Shown: positions 1 through 7,023 of the stretch, in pieces
How positions within the stretch are numbered: the first letter of the stretch is position 1
Layout of the letters: each line of letters starts with the position of its first letter
NCBI GenBank assembly: GCA_022511065.1
Contig: JAFLSG010000021.1
Span: 1-34,515, forward strand
Direction of reading: 5' to 3'
Source: Prevotella sp.
Lineage (GTDB): Bacteria; Bacteroidota; Bacteroidia; Bacteroidales; Bacteroidaceae
Length of the DNA: 34,515 nt
The notes under the pieces: model-generated
Seen by the model: the letters and a program-made list of their open reading frames with translations, nothing else
What the model was told of the DNA's origin: nothing
Database searches by the model: none
Made by a program: the position numbers and the translations under genes

Positions 1-35
1 AAGATTGCAAGATTGCAAGAATGCAAGAAAATGCC
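1..35. repeat. Short tandem repeat at window edge
   Basis: The first bases are consecutive copies of an 8-bp unit AAGATTGC, twice exact and then as AAGAATGC and a slipped copy. A related TGCAAC-rich stretch follows at about 84-113. The array probably continues beyond the window, so its full size is unknown. I see no convincing gene across it. Confidence 0.6.
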
Positions 36-114
36 CTGATGCCCGCCTTTCGCATCAGCAAGCCTACACGTTAGAACGACCTTATTGCAACATGCAACAA
101 TGCAGCATTGCAAC

Positions 115-148
115 AAAAAATAAAAGCCACCCTTGTAAGGTGACTTTT
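115..148 (-). terminator. Intrinsic terminator (minus strand)
   Basis: The arms AAAAG-x-CACC (122-131) and GGTG-x-CTTTT (139-148) pair with a single mismatch around a 7-nt loop. On the minus strand the hairpin is followed by six T residues (115-120). No T-run follows on the plus strand, so it works as a minus-strand terminator. Confidence 0.6.
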
Positions 149-212
149 AAGTGGAGTAGTTTCGATACGGGCTTGCTCCCCGCATTCAGCGGCATAGCCA
201 ATCATTTGATTG
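115..212 (-). ncRNA. Candidate small RNA, about 95 nt
   Basis: A minus-strand promoter (218-249) should start transcription near 210-213. About 65 nt further on the transcript meets a hairpin (122-148) followed by a T-run (115-120), which looks like an intrinsic terminator. Between them are small potential hairpins, including AATCA/TGATT near 200-210 and CCGC/GCGG near 180-195. No reading frame of useful length fits in this interval. Promoter plus terminator around roughly 95 nt is the whole case. I do not recognise the RNA family, and it could also be the leader of something transcribed further left. Confidence 0.35.
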
Positions 213-217
213 ACATT

Positions 218-249
218 GCAAAGGTATGAGTTTCAGATGAAACCGCCAA
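218..249 (-). promoter_or_regulatory. Bacteroidota-type promoter (minus strand)
   Basis: On the minus strand a TTGG box (246-249) is followed by a 19-bp spacer and TACCTTTGC (218-226), matching the -33/-7 arrangement of the Bacteroidota primary sigma factor. It drives the candidate small RNA ending at the terminator at 115-148. Confidence 0.6.
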
Positions 250-287
250 GGGTTTTGCTTGTTTTAACATAGATATTTGTGCAAATC

Positions 288-320
288 TTTTGGTGGATTG
301 TCTTAAAAGTTGTATCTTTG
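288..320 (+). promoter_or_regulatory. Bacteroidota-type promoter (plus strand)
   Basis: TTTTGG (288-293), a 19-bp spacer and TATCTTTG (313-320) give an excellent match to the Bacteroidota promoter. Predicted start is near 327. Spacer and boxes are nearly the same as those of the promoter at 2413-2445 (30 of 35 positions identical by eye). The next coding start is 545, so the transcript begins with about 215 nt of non-coding RNA holding the rod-like fold at 369-479. Confidence 0.7.
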
Positions 321-326
321 CCGAGG

Positions 327-480
327 CAACTGCTTTTAATGCGGTTTCCAAGGACATATTGCTCAATAGTCTCTCAATCACCACTTTGAGTAAAAGAGCA
401 AACATCCTTTATTGGGACTGTACCCTCATCGGGCGCAGCTTTCCCATATTAGGATGTGGCTTGTGGTGAGCCGAGAGACG
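327..480 (+). ncRNA. Candidate structured RNA, rod-like (6S-like shape)
   Basis: Nested complementary segments build a single long rod: 369-375 with 473-479, 378-384 with 463-469, 402-408 with 451-457, 414-417 with 442-445, 418-420 with 436-438, and 423-425 with 431-433 closing a 5-nt loop. Large internal loops lie at 385-401 and 458-462. A strong promoter lies just upstream. A rod with a central bubble is the general shape of 6S RNA, but I do not recognise sequence motifs that prove it. It could instead be the structured leader of the gene at 545. I see no good terminator before 545. The complementarity would also allow folding of the opposite strand, but no promoter is visible there. Confidence 0.4.
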
Positions 481-544
481 TATGGCGAAGGTCTGCGTCT
501 TTTGCGTTCAATATAAATGTTTAACAAAATAAAAACTGAAAACA

Positions 545-913
545 ATGAAAAAGTATTTGATTTTTGGTGGTGGGGTAGTTACAGGAATTGTTTTAACCAT
601 CCTTTTTGCTGTTGTGGTTACATTGCGTTCTTCGAATAATGGGGTTACCATGTTTGATGAGCCAGGGGAAGCGGTTAAAGAAAAATCCTTTGAAGTTTTC
701 CAGGTTATAGAGGATAACGCAGCGTTGGCTCGTGGGGAGTCGGTTTATGGGGCGGTGTATTTGCTAATCAATAATGAAGGTAAGTATTATTATGACAATG
801 AGGTAATAGAGGTGCCGTCGGGAAAAGTTGCAAGACAAATAGGAAGATACCAGTATCAAACAAAATCGGAGTTTGGTAAGACTGTTCCAATCATAGAAAT
901 CATGGATAAGTAA
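545..913 (+). CDS. Small membrane-anchored protein, unknown function
   Basis: This 122-residue protein starts with MKKYLIFGG and one hydrophobic segment (about residues 5-27, glycine- and valine-rich), then a soluble domain of about 95 residues. The layout suggests an inner-membrane anchor with a small periplasmic domain. The Lys-Lys N-terminus could also be read as an uncleaved signal peptide, and there is no lipobox cysteine. The C-terminal half has alternating hydrophobic residues and several Tyr (Y-Y-Y-D near 85), typical of a small beta-rich fold. I do not recognise the family. The gene is AT-rich like the nuclease-like gene that starts 37 bp downstream, and the two are probably co-transcribed. 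The start codon follows an A-rich leader, normal for Bacteroidota. Confidence 0.7.
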   Translation: MKKYLIFGGGVVTGIVLTILFAVVVTLRSSNNGVTMFDEPGEAVKEKSFEVFQVIEDNAALARGESVYGAVYLLINNEGKYYYDNEVIEVPSGKVARQIGRYQYQTKSEFGKTVPIIEIMDK

Positions 914-950
914 ATTTGTTATTTGTCCAAATTATATGTAGCTAAATCTA

Positions 951-2390
951 ATGAGTAAAAAGAAGATATCCCGTGATAATCCGCGAGGGGTAGAATATCC
1001 AAAAGCTGTTACGGCTGATGGAATGTTGGTTTCTGCCTTGGAAATTGAAAGGGATTGTGAGAAATGGGCAGGTGTGCGCTTCTTTTTTCCGGGTTGTGAG
1101 GGTGATGAGGAAGAAGAAATGCTGCATATAATCAGAAAGCATAAAAACGGAGAAACAAAATTTTTCCGACATAAGCCTGGTTATATAGAGAATAGGAATG
1201 AGCGCGACCGATATTTGCATAATTACGCAGAACTGAGGCTTAAAGAAAGATTTGATGAGAGCGAGGCAACGGGAGTGTTTGTCGTTCAATACTATGTCGA
1301 GGAGCAATGCCCTTTATGCGCTGACTGTAAACTAAGGAAGGACATAAAATGCCAAGGAGAGCAAAAGGTTCACCTAAAGGAATTGAATTTAAGAGAGTTC
1401 TATGATACCTGCAAAATAGAAAAGGGTGAGGATAAATTTATAGCGGACCTTCTTCTGACCAATAGCAAAGACGAGAATATACCGCCAATATTCTTGGAGG
1501 TTTTTGTTACCCATAAATGTTCCGAGGAAAAGCTAAATTCGGGTTATCAGATTATTGAAATAAAGATTGAAAGTGAAAAAGATGCTGATAATGCTATAAT
1601 TGAGAATTCTGGTGATTTTGTAGATGACCATTGTTTCATGCGGTCAGAGAATGAGGTGAGAAATGCTCCCATTATGTTCTATAATTTCAATCGCTCGGTC
1701 GCATTCTCAAAGTTTGTGCAATATAAGAATTTTGTACTAACCAAGCAAGGAGACGAGTTTATAGGAGATTATCGGTCTGTTGCTTGTAATGAAATCCAAA
1801 GCATAGCCTTGCCAGAGAATCATGCACTAAGTTTGTATGTTCCAGACAATGAGATTGGAGAAATGGATGTTTACGAAATGGGAATGGCATTGGCACAACA
1901 TTCTGGGTTGGCGGTTCGTGATTGTACCCTTTGTTGTATGTATAAAATTCCCCATTGGCAAGGAGGCGTAGATTCCCGGTCTTGCCGGATTGTAAATTGT
2001 GTATATTCTGGTCGGAGTGAAGATGGCAAAGAACAGTCAATTCCTAACCCTTATATTTTTCAACTGCCTTATAGATGTAATGGGTTTGATAAATCTAAGT
2101 TGGCGTGTGGGGGCAATAGATACTTGATAGATAGGAAAAGGATTCAACAGTTAGTTTGTATTCTTGAAAATAAACATAAAATAATTTCGATAAATGATGG
2201 TTTGTTTCCTTGTGCTGACAATAACCCTAAGCAATCTGCATCAAATAAAGACGAGAAGCCTGCAAAAAAGTTAATAAAACTTAGCCAATGCTTAAATTGC
2301 CCAATCCATCGTAATCGGTGCGGTCATCGTCTTGGTATGGAAAAGAAATATGGGCAGGATTATGTTATTTGCGATTGGGTAAAAGACTGA
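951..2390 (+). CDS. CoiA/PD-(D/E)XK-like nuclease with Cys-rich modules
   Basis: A 479-residue AT-rich gene. The middle resembles CoiA-like and related restriction-type nucleases: an AELRLK helix near 93-98, a cysteine cluster C120-C123-C126-C134 likely to bind zinc, then IADLLLT (Asp166) and LEVFVTHKCSEEK (Glu183, 182-194) followed by a strand rich in I/E (201-206). Asp166 and Glu183 fit the two acidic positions of a PD-(D/E)XK core, with TH-x-x-x-E-E-K as the family-specific continuation. The C-terminal half adds further Cys clusters, one around 327-352 and one over the last 40 residues (C-x2-C...C), which look like extra zinc sites. Known members of the CoiA family act in DNA uptake or are found as uncharacterised nucleases. 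The substrate here is unknown. The neighbouring small membrane protein and the AT-rich composition suggest an acquired unit, perhaps for defence against foreign DNA. The nuclease assignment is by motif only. Confidence 0.6.
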   Translation: MSKKKISRDNPRGVEYPKAVTADGMLVSALEIERDCEKWAGVRFFFPGCEGDEEEEMLHIIRKHKNGETKFFRHKPGYIENRNERDRYLHNYAELRLKERFDESEATGVFVVQYYVEEQCPLCADCKLRKDIKCQGEQKVHLKELNLREFYDTCKIEKGEDKFIADLLLTNSKDENIPPIFLEVFVTHKCSEEKLNSGYQIIEIKIESEKDADNAIIENSGDFVDDHCFMRSENEVRNAPIMFYNFNRSVAFSKFVQYKNFVLTKQGDEFIGDYRSVACNEIQSIALPENHALSLYVPDNEIGEMDVYEMGMALAQHSGLAVRDCTLCCMYKIPHWQGGVDSRSCRIVNCVYSGRSEDGKEQSIPNPYIFQLPYRCNGFDKSKLACGGNRYLIDRKRIQQLVCILENKHKIISINDGLFPCADNNPKQSASNKDEKPAKKLIKLSQCLNCPIHRNRCGHRLGMEKKYGQDYVICDWVKD

Positions 2391-2412
2391 ATACCTACAA
2401 ATGTAGAGAAAA

Positions 2413-2445
2413 TTTTGGCGGATTGTCTCAAAAGTAGTACCTTTG
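2413..2445 (+). promoter_or_regulatory. Bacteroidota-type promoter for the DUF486 gene
   Basis: TTTTGG (2413-2418), a 19-bp spacer and TACCTTTG (2438-2445) form a strong promoter. Transcription should start near 2452, about 20 nt before the ATG at 2473. The sequence nearly repeats the promoter at 288-320, including most of the spacer. Confidence 0.75.
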
Positions 2446-2472
2446 CACGGCTAATTTGAAAAATCAGGAAAA

Positions 2473-2847
2473 ATGATAAATGGAATTTACACGGTCGTGC
2501 TGCTCATCATGAGCAACGTGTTCATGACCTTCGCGTGGTATGGCCATCTGCGGCTGCAGCAGTCGGGCGTCAGTTCCAACTGGCCGCTCTATCTTGTGAT
2601 TGCCTTCTCGTGGGCAATCGCATTCTTTGAATATTGCTGCCAGGTGCCTGCCAACCGCATCGGATTTATTGACAACGGCGGCCCCTTCTCGCTCGTGCAA
2701 CTGAAGGTGATACAGGAGTGCATCTCGCTGGTGGTGTTCGCCGCGATAGCCAACGTGATTTTTCAGCATGAGCAGCTTCACTGGAACCATGCCGCCGCTG
2801 CGCTCTGCTTGGTGGCTGCGGTGTATTTCGTGTTCATGAAACCATAG
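2473..2847 (+). CDS. DUF486 family small membrane protein (DMT-like)
   Basis: This 124-residue protein has four hydrophobic segments (about 5-22, 36-52, 78-95 and 103-121). The sequences NVFMTFAWYGHL near the N-terminus and FFEYCCQVPANRIGF in the middle are typical of the DUF486/DMT_6 family, relatives of the drug/metabolite transporter superfamily. Members are inner-membrane proteins with no established substrate. Length is normal for the family, whose members are about half the size of full DMT transporters and probably work as dimers. The gene has its own promoter (2413-2445) and is probably monocistronic, since another promoter precedes the histidine kinase gene. Confidence 0.85.
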   Translation: MINGIYTVVLLIMSNVFMTFAWYGHLRLQQSGVSSNWPLYLVIAFSWAIAFFEYCCQVPANRIGFIDNGGPFSLVQLKVIQECISLVVFAAIANVIFQHEQLHWNHAAAALCLVAAVYFVFMKP

Positions 2848-2868
2848 GAATACACTCATTTGCACGCG

Positions 2869-2901
2869 TTTGCACTAATAAGAGGTATATTTTAGTGCAA
2901 A
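2869..2901. repeat. Inverted repeat before the kinase promoter
   Basis: TTTGCACTAA (2869-2878) and TTAGTGCAAA (2892-2901) form a perfect 10-bp dyad with a 13-bp centre. It ends two bases before the -33 box at 2904, and another TTTGCAC lies just upstream near 2860. There is no T-run after it, so it looks more like an operator than a terminator. Confidence 0.45.
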
Positions 2902-2903
2902 AA

Positions 2904-2935
2904 TTTGGTTATGTGCGATTTTTGTTGTATATTTG
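2904..2935 (+). promoter_or_regulatory. Bacteroidota-type promoter for the histidine kinase
   Basis: TTTGG (2904-2908), a 19-bp spacer and TATATTTG (2928-2935). The predicted start is near 2942, giving a leader of about 26 nt before the ATG at 2968. Confidence 0.7.
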
Positions 2936-2967
2936 CAGACTGAACCGTAACCATAACCAAGACAATA

Positions 2968-5019
2968 ATGCAACACAAGACCTATATTCTGCGTCTTACC
3001 CTCTGTCTGCTGCTGATGCAGACATGCTTGCAGGCCGCTGCCGACGCGGTGCTCGATGCCCGTATCGACTCGGTGCTGAAGACCATCAAGTCATACCCCC
3101 CCGATGAGCGTGAGGAGGTGTGGAAGCAACTTTTCAACATGGCGCTCGCCACGGGAGAGATGTATCGCCAGCAGCGATGCCTTGACGATTGGATTGCCGA
3201 TGCGCACAGGCATGGCAACTATGAGAGCGAGGGTATCGCCCGCCGCTACAAGATTGTGAATTATTTCAACAACGCACATTATGACTCCGTCTATGCCATC
3301 GTTCCCGGCGCGATAGAGTTCTTCAAGGGGCACGACCTGAACAGGCGCGCATACGAGGTGTGGCACCTGATGGGTAACGCCTACCGGCTGCAGGGAAAGT
3401 ACAGCACGGCGATGAACGAGATGCAGAAGATGCACGCCGATGCGTCGGCAGCCAAGGACTCCTATGGTCAGGCGCTGGCGTTCTTCGATATGGGTAACAT
3501 CTACAACGCCCTGGGACTGAGCGAGAAGGCGTGCGAGATGTTCGGGCAGTCGGCGAACCTGTTGAAGGGCGTGAAGGATGCCAACTCCACGATACTCGAG
3601 CTTTACGCCTACTATTCCGAGGCGCTGGCATCGGCGAAGCGCTACGACGAGCTTGAGAAGGTGACGGAGGACTGGAAGAAATACATCGACGAGCGCCGTA
3701 AGAAGAGTGAGGACGAGACGGACGATCTTCGCTATATCCTTGCCAACTACTACGTGACCCGTGCCCAGGCGCTTCTTGGGAAGGGGCAGCTTGACGAGGC
3801 TGACGAGGCTCTCGACGAGGCTGAGCGGCGGCTTGCTGACGACCACGGTTCCTACGAATGGGCTTTCCTGCTCTCTTCGCGCGCACAAGTGGCGATGGAG
3901 CGGGGGCAGTATGAGCGGGCACTGGAACTGAACACCGAGCGGATGCGCCTGTTTGAGCAGATGGACGACCGCCCCTCGCTGCTTGCCACGAAGCTGCAAA
4001 GGGCGGAGATATTGATGGGAACGGGCCTCTACAAGGAGTCAGCCGAGGAATACAAGGCTGCCTATGAGCAGAATGACTCGCTGAACACCTCTGCTTTCCG
4101 CGCCCAGCTGAACGAGATGAATGCCATCTTCCAGATAGAGGAGCTGAACAGGAAGAGCGCGGAAGTAAAGAACCACTACATGATGATTGTGGGCGGCGTG
4201 GTGCTGCTGACATTCTTGTTCTACAGCATCCTGCGCTATCGCACGCGCAAGAAATTGCAGCGCAAGAACGCGGAGCTGAAGCGAAACAACGAGGAACTGA
4301 TGATAGCCAACGAGCGCGCCAAGGAGTCATCGCTGGCAAAGACCGTCTTTGTGCGCAACGTGTCGCACGAAATCCGTACGCCGCTGAACATCCTCAGCGG
4401 ATTCACTGAGGTGCTTGCAGAGCAGGGTCCCTACATGAGTGAGGAGGAGCGCAAGGAGGTGGCGCGGCAGATAGAAGACAATACCGAGCGCATCACGGAG
4501 TTGGTGAACAAGATACTGGAACTGGCAGACACGAGTGCGAGCACGGTGATAGAGCGAAAGGACACGGTGACGGTGAGCCAGTTGGTGAAGGATTTGACGA
4601 ATGTGTCAGGCATCTTGAAGAAGACAGCCCCTGCCAATGCGGACTCGAAGGTGAGGTTCATTGTAGAGACCGACGAAGTGGCAGATGTGAAGCTGACCAC
4701 GAACAGCGTCTATGTAGTGCGCGCCCTGCGGCAGTTGCTCGAGAACGGTCTGAAGTTCACGAAGGAGGGTCATGTGAAGTTGCGCGTAGAGAAGCAGGAT
4801 TTTCTTTTGGCGTTCATCGTGGAAGACACCGGCATCGGTATCTCCCCGGAAGATGCAGAGCGCATATTCGGTGAGTTCGTGCAGTTGAATGAACACACCG
4901 ACGGCACAGGCATCGGGCTTGTGGTGGCAAGAAGCATCGCCCGCAGACTGGGTGGTGAGGTGATGCTCGACCCGAGCTATACGGAAGGTGCTCGCTTCGT
5001 GATGACGCTGCCTGTCTAA
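2968..5019 (+). CDS. TPR-containing membrane sensor histidine kinase
   Basis: The 683-residue protein begins with a signal peptide (about 1-25). A long helical region with tetratricopeptide-like repeats follows (about 60-395, for example around ALAFFDMGNIYNALGLSEKA), then one membrane segment (about 405-427) and a short coiled coil. The kinase core is complete: H-box VSHEIRTP with His467, N-box LLENGLKF with Asn593, G1 box EDTGIGI with Asp620, an F-box near FGEF (634-637), and G2 box GTGIGL (646-651). The TPR part is probably periplasmic and senses a protein or envelope ligand. No receiver domain or AraC-type output follows and no response regulator lies nearby, so its partner is encoded elsewhere. 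This TPR plus kinase layout is common in Prevotella and Bacteroides. The downstream dnaG starts only 15 bp after the stop, so the two may share a transcript. Confidence 0.9.
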   Translation: MQHKTYILRLTLCLLLMQTCLQAAADAVLDARIDSVLKTIKSYPPDEREEVWKQLFNMALATGEMYRQQRCLDDWIADAHRHGNYESEGIARRYKIVNYFNNAHYDSVYAIVPGAIEFFKGHDLNRRAYEVWHLMGNAYRLQGKYSTAMNEMQKMHADASAAKDSYGQALAFFDMGNIYNALGLSEKACEMFGQSANLLKGVKDANSTILELYAYYSEALASAKRYDELEKVTEDWKKYIDERRKKSEDETDDLRYILANYYVTRAQALLGKGQLDEADEALDEAERRLADDHGSYEWAFLLSSRAQVAMERGQYERALELNTERMRLFEQMDDRPSLLATKLQRAEILMGTGLYKESAEEYKAAYEQNDSLNTSAFRAQLNEMNAIFQIEELNRKSAEVKNHYMMIVGGVVLLTFLFYSILRYRTRKKLQRKNAELKRNNEELMIANERAKESSLAKTVFVRNVSHEIRTPLNILSGFTEVLAEQGPYMSEEERKEVARQIEDNTERITELVNKILELADTSASTVIERKDTVTVSQLVKDLTNVSGILKKTAPANADSKVRFIVETDEVADVKLTTNSVYVVRALRQLLENGLKFTKEGHVKLRVEKQDFLLAFIVEDTGIGISPEDAERIFGEFVQLNEHTDGTGIGLVVARSIARRLGGEVMLDPSYTEGARFVMTLPV

Positions 5020-5033
5020 AACCCCATCGGCGC

Positions 5034-7013
5034 ATGATAGACAGGGCGACGATAGAAAGGATTATGGACGCCACGAACATCGTGGATGTGGTGAGCGAGT
5101 TCGTAACGCTGCGCAAGGCGGGCGTGAACTACAAGGGTTTGTGCCCGTTTCACGATGATAAGAATCCGTCGTTCATGGTGTCGCCTGCGAAGAACATCTG
5201 CCATTGCTTTGTCTGCGGTGGGGGTGGAAATGCCGTGAATTTCCTGATGCGGCATGAGCAGATAACCTATCCCGAAGCATTGCGCTGGTTGGCGCAGAAA
5301 TACAACATCGAGATTCAGGAAAAGGAACTGACGGACGAGGAAAAGCAGGAGCAGAGTGAGCGTGAATCAATGTTCATCGTCAATGAGTGGGCGATGAAAT
5401 ATTTCGAGGATGTGCTCAATAACCATGAGGATGGCAAAGCCATCGGCAAGCAGTATTTCCGCAGCCGTGGCATCCGAGACGATATCATCGCAAAGTTTCA
5501 TCTGGGTTTCGCCCTTTCTAATCGTCAGTCACTCTATACCGAGGCGACAAGCAAGGGCTATCAAGAAGAGTTTTTGGTGAAGACCGGGCTTTGCATCCGC
5601 AATGAGCGCGGGGCTTATGACCGCTATGCGGGTCGTGTCATCTTTCCGTGGCTGAACGTAAGCGGAAAGGTGGTGGCTTTTGGAGGCAGATTGCTCGATT
5701 CACGCACCAAGGGCGTGGCGCAGAAATATGTCAATTCACCCGATTCGGAGATATATCATAAGGAGCGTGAATTGTATGGGCTGTTTCAGGCGAAGCGTGC
5801 CATCGTAAAGGAAGACCGTGTGTATATGGTGGAGGGCTATACGGATGTCATCGCAATGCATCAGTGCGGCATTGAGAACGTGGTGGCAAACTCAGGCACG
5901 GCGCTCTCAGACTATCAGATACGGTTGCTCCATCGCTTCACGTCGAACATCACGCTACTTTACGATGGTGACGATGCCGGCATTCATGCCGCCATGCGTG
6001 GCACGGATATGCTCTTGGCGGAGGGCATGAATGTCAAGGTGCTATTGTTGCCTGATGGTGACGACCCCGACTCATTCTCTCGTAAGCATACGGCATCGGA
6101 ATTCAAGGAATATATTGAGCAGCATCAGACGGATTTCATTGCGTTCAAGACCAAGCTGACGGTAGAGAACGTGGACGACCCCGTGAAGCGGAGCGAGGCG
6201 ATGAGCGGCATCGTGAAAAGCATCTCCGTCATCCCCGACCCGATACTGCGCTCCACTTACCTCAGCGGTTTCTCGCAGAGCATGGGCATCAAGGAGCAGA
6301 CGCTGATAAACTCGATGAACAACTATATCCGCAAGGGCATCGAGGAGAAGGAAAAAGAGCGGGAGCGAGAGCAGAATCGAAACGATGCTACGGAAGCCAT
6401 CGCCGGCACTCCGAATGCTGCACCGCAATCAGCCCCAATCCATGCTGAATACATCGGCATCCACTCCATAGACGAGCAGACGCGCGAGATAGAAAGGATG
6501 CTAATCAAGACTATCGTCCGCGACGGCGAGAAGATAATCTATGACGATGTGGAGACTGACAACGGCGAGCGAATCAGTCTGAACGTGGCGCAATATATCG
6601 CACTGGACTTGGGGCAGGACAACCTAACCTTCCACAACGAGTTGTATAACCGGATTCTTGCTGAGGCGGTGGAGCATAGTGGCGAACCAGGATTCACGGC
6701 GGAGAGTTATTTCATGCGCCATCCCGACATCAACGTCAGCACACTCGCCACCCAACTTGTCATCGACCCCCATCAGTTGGGCAAGGGCTTTCAGTTGAAA
6801 GAGCGCGAGGGCGGGTTGCGGCAGCATGTCATCCACTTGGTGCTCGACCTGCGTATGGACATCATCGAGAAGCGGATGAAGGAGATTCAGGCGCAGCTGC
6901 GCAAGGCGGGGAATGACATGGATCACATTAAGGAGCTGCTGACGGAATACAAGGATACGCAAGAGCTTCGAGATGCACTTGCCAAGCAACTGGGTAACGA
7001 CCTCGCGGTTTAG
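5034..7013 (+). CDS. dnaG: DNA primase DnaG
   Basis: Synthesises RNA primers for replication at the DnaB fork. The 659-residue protein shows the full bacterial order. The N-terminal CHC2 zinc finger has Cys37-Pro-Phe-His40 with Cys58 and Cys61, the latter within CHCFVC. The RNA polymerase core has a Toprim domain with VEGYTDV (catalytic Glu267) and YDGDDAG (Asp311, Asp313). A C-terminal region of about 230 residues corresponds to the helicase-binding domain. The IDRATIERIMDATNIVDVV start is typical, and ATG 5034 is the natural start. Residues about 440-460 form a highly charged linker rich in Glu, Lys and Arg. The gene sits between a histidine kinase (15 bp upstream) and cardiolipin synthase (10 bp downstream), all in one direction and probably co-transcribed. 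Confidence 0.97.
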   Translation: MIDRATIERIMDATNIVDVVSEFVTLRKAGVNYKGLCPFHDDKNPSFMVSPAKNICHCFVCGGGGNAVNFLMRHEQITYPEALRWLAQKYNIEIQEKELTDEEKQEQSERESMFIVNEWAMKYFEDVLNNHEDGKAIGKQYFRSRGIRDDIIAKFHLGFALSNRQSLYTEATSKGYQEEFLVKTGLCIRNERGAYDRYAGRVIFPWLNVSGKVVAFGGRLLDSRTKGVAQKYVNSPDSEIYHKERELYGLFQAKRAIVKEDRVYMVEGYTDVIAMHQCGIENVVANSGTALSDYQIRLLHRFTSNITLLYDGDDAGIHAAMRGTDMLLAEGMNVKVLLLPDGDDPDSFSRKHTASEFKEYIEQHQTDFIAFKTKLTVENVDDPVKRSEAMSGIVKSISVIPDPILRSTYLSGFSQSMGIKEQTLINSMNNYIRKGIEEKEKEREREQNRNDATEAIAGTPNAAPQSAPIHAEYIGIHSIDEQTREIERMLIKTIVRDGEKIIYDDVETDNGERISLNVAQYIALDLGQDNLTFHNELYNRILAEAVEHSGEPGFTAESYFMRHPDINVSTLATQLVIDPHQLGKGFQLKEREGGLRQHVIHLVLDLRMDIIEKRMKEIQAQLRKAGNDMDHIKELLTEYKDTQELRDALAKQLGNDLAV

Positions 7014-7023
7014 CAGAGTATAT

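Noticed and set aside
115..212. tmRNA or tRNA reading of the minus-strand RNA
   Set aside because: A GTATCGAAAC stretch loosely recalls a T-arm, but there is no acceptor stem, no CCA-type end and no matching 5' half.
5..229. 74-codon plus-strand frame over the window edge
   Set aside because: It crosses tandem repeats, a minus-strand terminator and a minus-strand promoter, and its residue mix has no protein-like pattern.
202..405. 67-codon minus-strand frame
   Set aside because: It lies over both promoters and half of the predicted RNA rod and has no recognisable domain. The complementarity explains the sequence better.
3323..4339. 338-codon minus-strand frame within the histidine kinase gene
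   Set aside because: It is rich in Ser, Arg and Pro, as expected for the antisense of a GC-rich gene, and has no domain.
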